Of a stretch of 64,000 nucleotides of DNA, positions 63,375 through 64,000 are shown in pieces. Numbering within the stretch: position 1 is the stretch's first letter; every line of letters begins with the position of its first letter. Below the pieces are notes generated by a model. It was not told the DNA's origin. It was given only the letters and a program-made list of their open reading frames with translations, and ran no database searches. Origin of the DNA: Pseudomonadota bacterium (GTDB lineage Bacteria; Pseudomonadota; Alphaproteobacteria; Azospirillales; Azospirillaceae); contig JAFAFA010000011.1 of assembly GCA_023423695.1 (NCBI GenBank), forward strand, positions 186,001-250,000, written 5' to 3'. The translations under genes were made by a program, and so were the position numbers.

Positions 63375-63675
63375 GCCTTTGCGCAGACTGGAAGCACGCA
63401 TTCGCACAGTGACCTAAAATTGTCATAGCTCCTTGGCAATATCACTCTTGGGAAGCCTCCTCCTCAGCCGATCGGCTTTCAGGGCCGTGACAAAAGTTAA
63501 TTTCAGGTTGTTCCATCTCGTCCCAGCGTGTTACATCTCAATAGAGATTACGTTCGGCCGGTGCCTGCTATATCCTTTGGATTTTAGGGAATATGCGGGT
63601 GGCGACAGCCCCCTCCTTTTCTCAAGCCCCTGGGGCGACTTTCGGAGGGGCAGGCATGGTTCGGGAGTTTGAGCG
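63375..63675. promoter_or_regulatory. Leader region of the response regulator
   Basis: About 300 bp without a convincing gene, richer in A+T than its surroundings. It includes a small ATCTC/GAGAT hairpin around 63535-63548 and TATATCCTTTGGATTTTAGG near 63570, a plausible place for a promoter. I found no clear -35/-10 pair. Confidence 0.35.
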
Positions 63676-64000
63676 ATGAAGATCCTGATCGGTGATGATC
63701 ACGTCCTGTTCCGGGAAGGACTTCGCCGTCTGCTTGAGCAGTTGCGCGAAAACGCTACCTTTGCAGAGGCCAGCAATTTCGACGAGCTTCTGGACATGGC
63801 GGCCGTGAAGGATGAGGCCTATGACCTGATCCTGACTGACCTGCGCATGCCGGGTTGGCCCGGATTCTCGGGTATCGGCATGCTGCGCGACCGGCAGCCG
63901 AATTCGAAGGTCGTCGTCGTGTCCGCGTCCGAAGCGCATTCCGACGTGCGGGAGGCGCTGGAGAACGGCGCCGCCGGCTATATCCCGAAATCGTCCAGCG
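63676..64000 (+). CDS. Response regulator receiver protein, cut by the window edge
   Basis: The first 108 residues are visible. They form a CheY-like receiver domain: acidic pair Asp7-Asp8 in MKILIGDDHVLFREG, phosphoacceptor Asp55 in LILTDLRMPG, the Ser/Thr switch in VVVSASE and the conserved Lys in YIPKSSS. The opening DDHVLFREGLRRLL and GAAGYIPKSSS are typical of NarL/LuxR-type regulators, so an HTH is expected beyond the edge. ATG 63676 follows GGGAG. No kinase gene is visible in the window. Confidence 0.9.
   Translation, partial: MKILIGDDHVLFREGLRRLLEQLRENATFAEASNFDELLDMAAVKDEAYDLILTDLRMPGWPGFSGIGMLRDRQPNSKVVVVSASEAHSDVREALENGAAGYIPKSSS

Noticed and set aside
63433..63672. 79-codon open frame in the leader of the response regulator
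   Set aside because: TTG start without ribosome site, mixed composition, no domain.

Overview
The window is high-GC alphaproteobacterial DNA and looks like Azospirillum or a close relative in the Rhodospirillales. This rests on gene content, codon usage and two families of GC-rich intergenic palindromes; there is no rRNA or marker gene here to prove it. No rRNA, tRNA, CRISPR array, insertion sequence or phage gene was seen. The last gene is cut by the window edge.

Layout. 0.1-2.7 kb: a GH1 beta-glucosidase and a divergent acidic protein of unknown function. 2.7-16 kb: a long minus-strand catabolic cluster, in transcription order M20 deacylase, class II aldolase-like protein, a complete peptide-type (Dpp) ABC transporter, a ketopantoate-reductase-like enzyme, an M20 carbamoylase, an HDAC-type amidohydrolase and an EamA transporter, with a LysR regulator divergent at its head. 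16-18 kb: a LysR/SDR divergent pair. 18-21.7 kb: two coupled flavin-binding-fold (PPOX) genes, one fused to GAF and apparent winged-helix regions, then a lipoprotein lytic transglycosylase with a SPOR domain. 22-24.5 kb: catalase divergent from OxyR. 24.6-28.2 kb: glycogen debranching enzyme GlgX and a zinc metallopeptidase.

28.3-31.5 kb: a membrane diguanylate cyclase with a 16-bp perfect palindrome in its promoter, a stretch that could encode a structured RNA ending in a perfect terminator, and an orphan TRAP keto-acid binding protein. 31.8-41.5 kb: a PotADBC-type polyamine transporter, a PuuR-like XRE-cupin regulator, GabD, GabT and a family III CoA-transferase. Together these could import polyamines or related amines and convert the GABA made from them to succinate. 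41.6-45.3 kb: an EamA transporter, a small possible 2H phosphoesterase and a translationally close pair of uncharacterised helical proteins. 45.5-50.5 kb: AsmA-like protein, SLC13/RCK transporter and small unknowns. 50.8-57.1 kb: a PLP aminotransferase, a large bacterial alpha-2-macroglobulin that has lost its thioester cysteine, and a 62-residue membrane protein. 57.4-63.4 kb: a beta-oxidation operon (MerR regulator, thiolase, hydroxyacyl-CoA dehydrogenase/enoyl-CoA hydratase, acyl-CoA dehydrogenase) with a clear promoter/operator and a strong terminator. 63.7 kb to the end: a truncated response regulator.

No wholly new defence or mobile system is evident. The least explained signals are the candidate RNA at 30.1-30.3 kb, the palindrome in the cyclase promoter, the same ~230-bp repeat placed between binding-protein and permease genes of two unrelated ABC operons, the PPOX-GAF-winged-helix pair, and the thioester-less macroglobulin.
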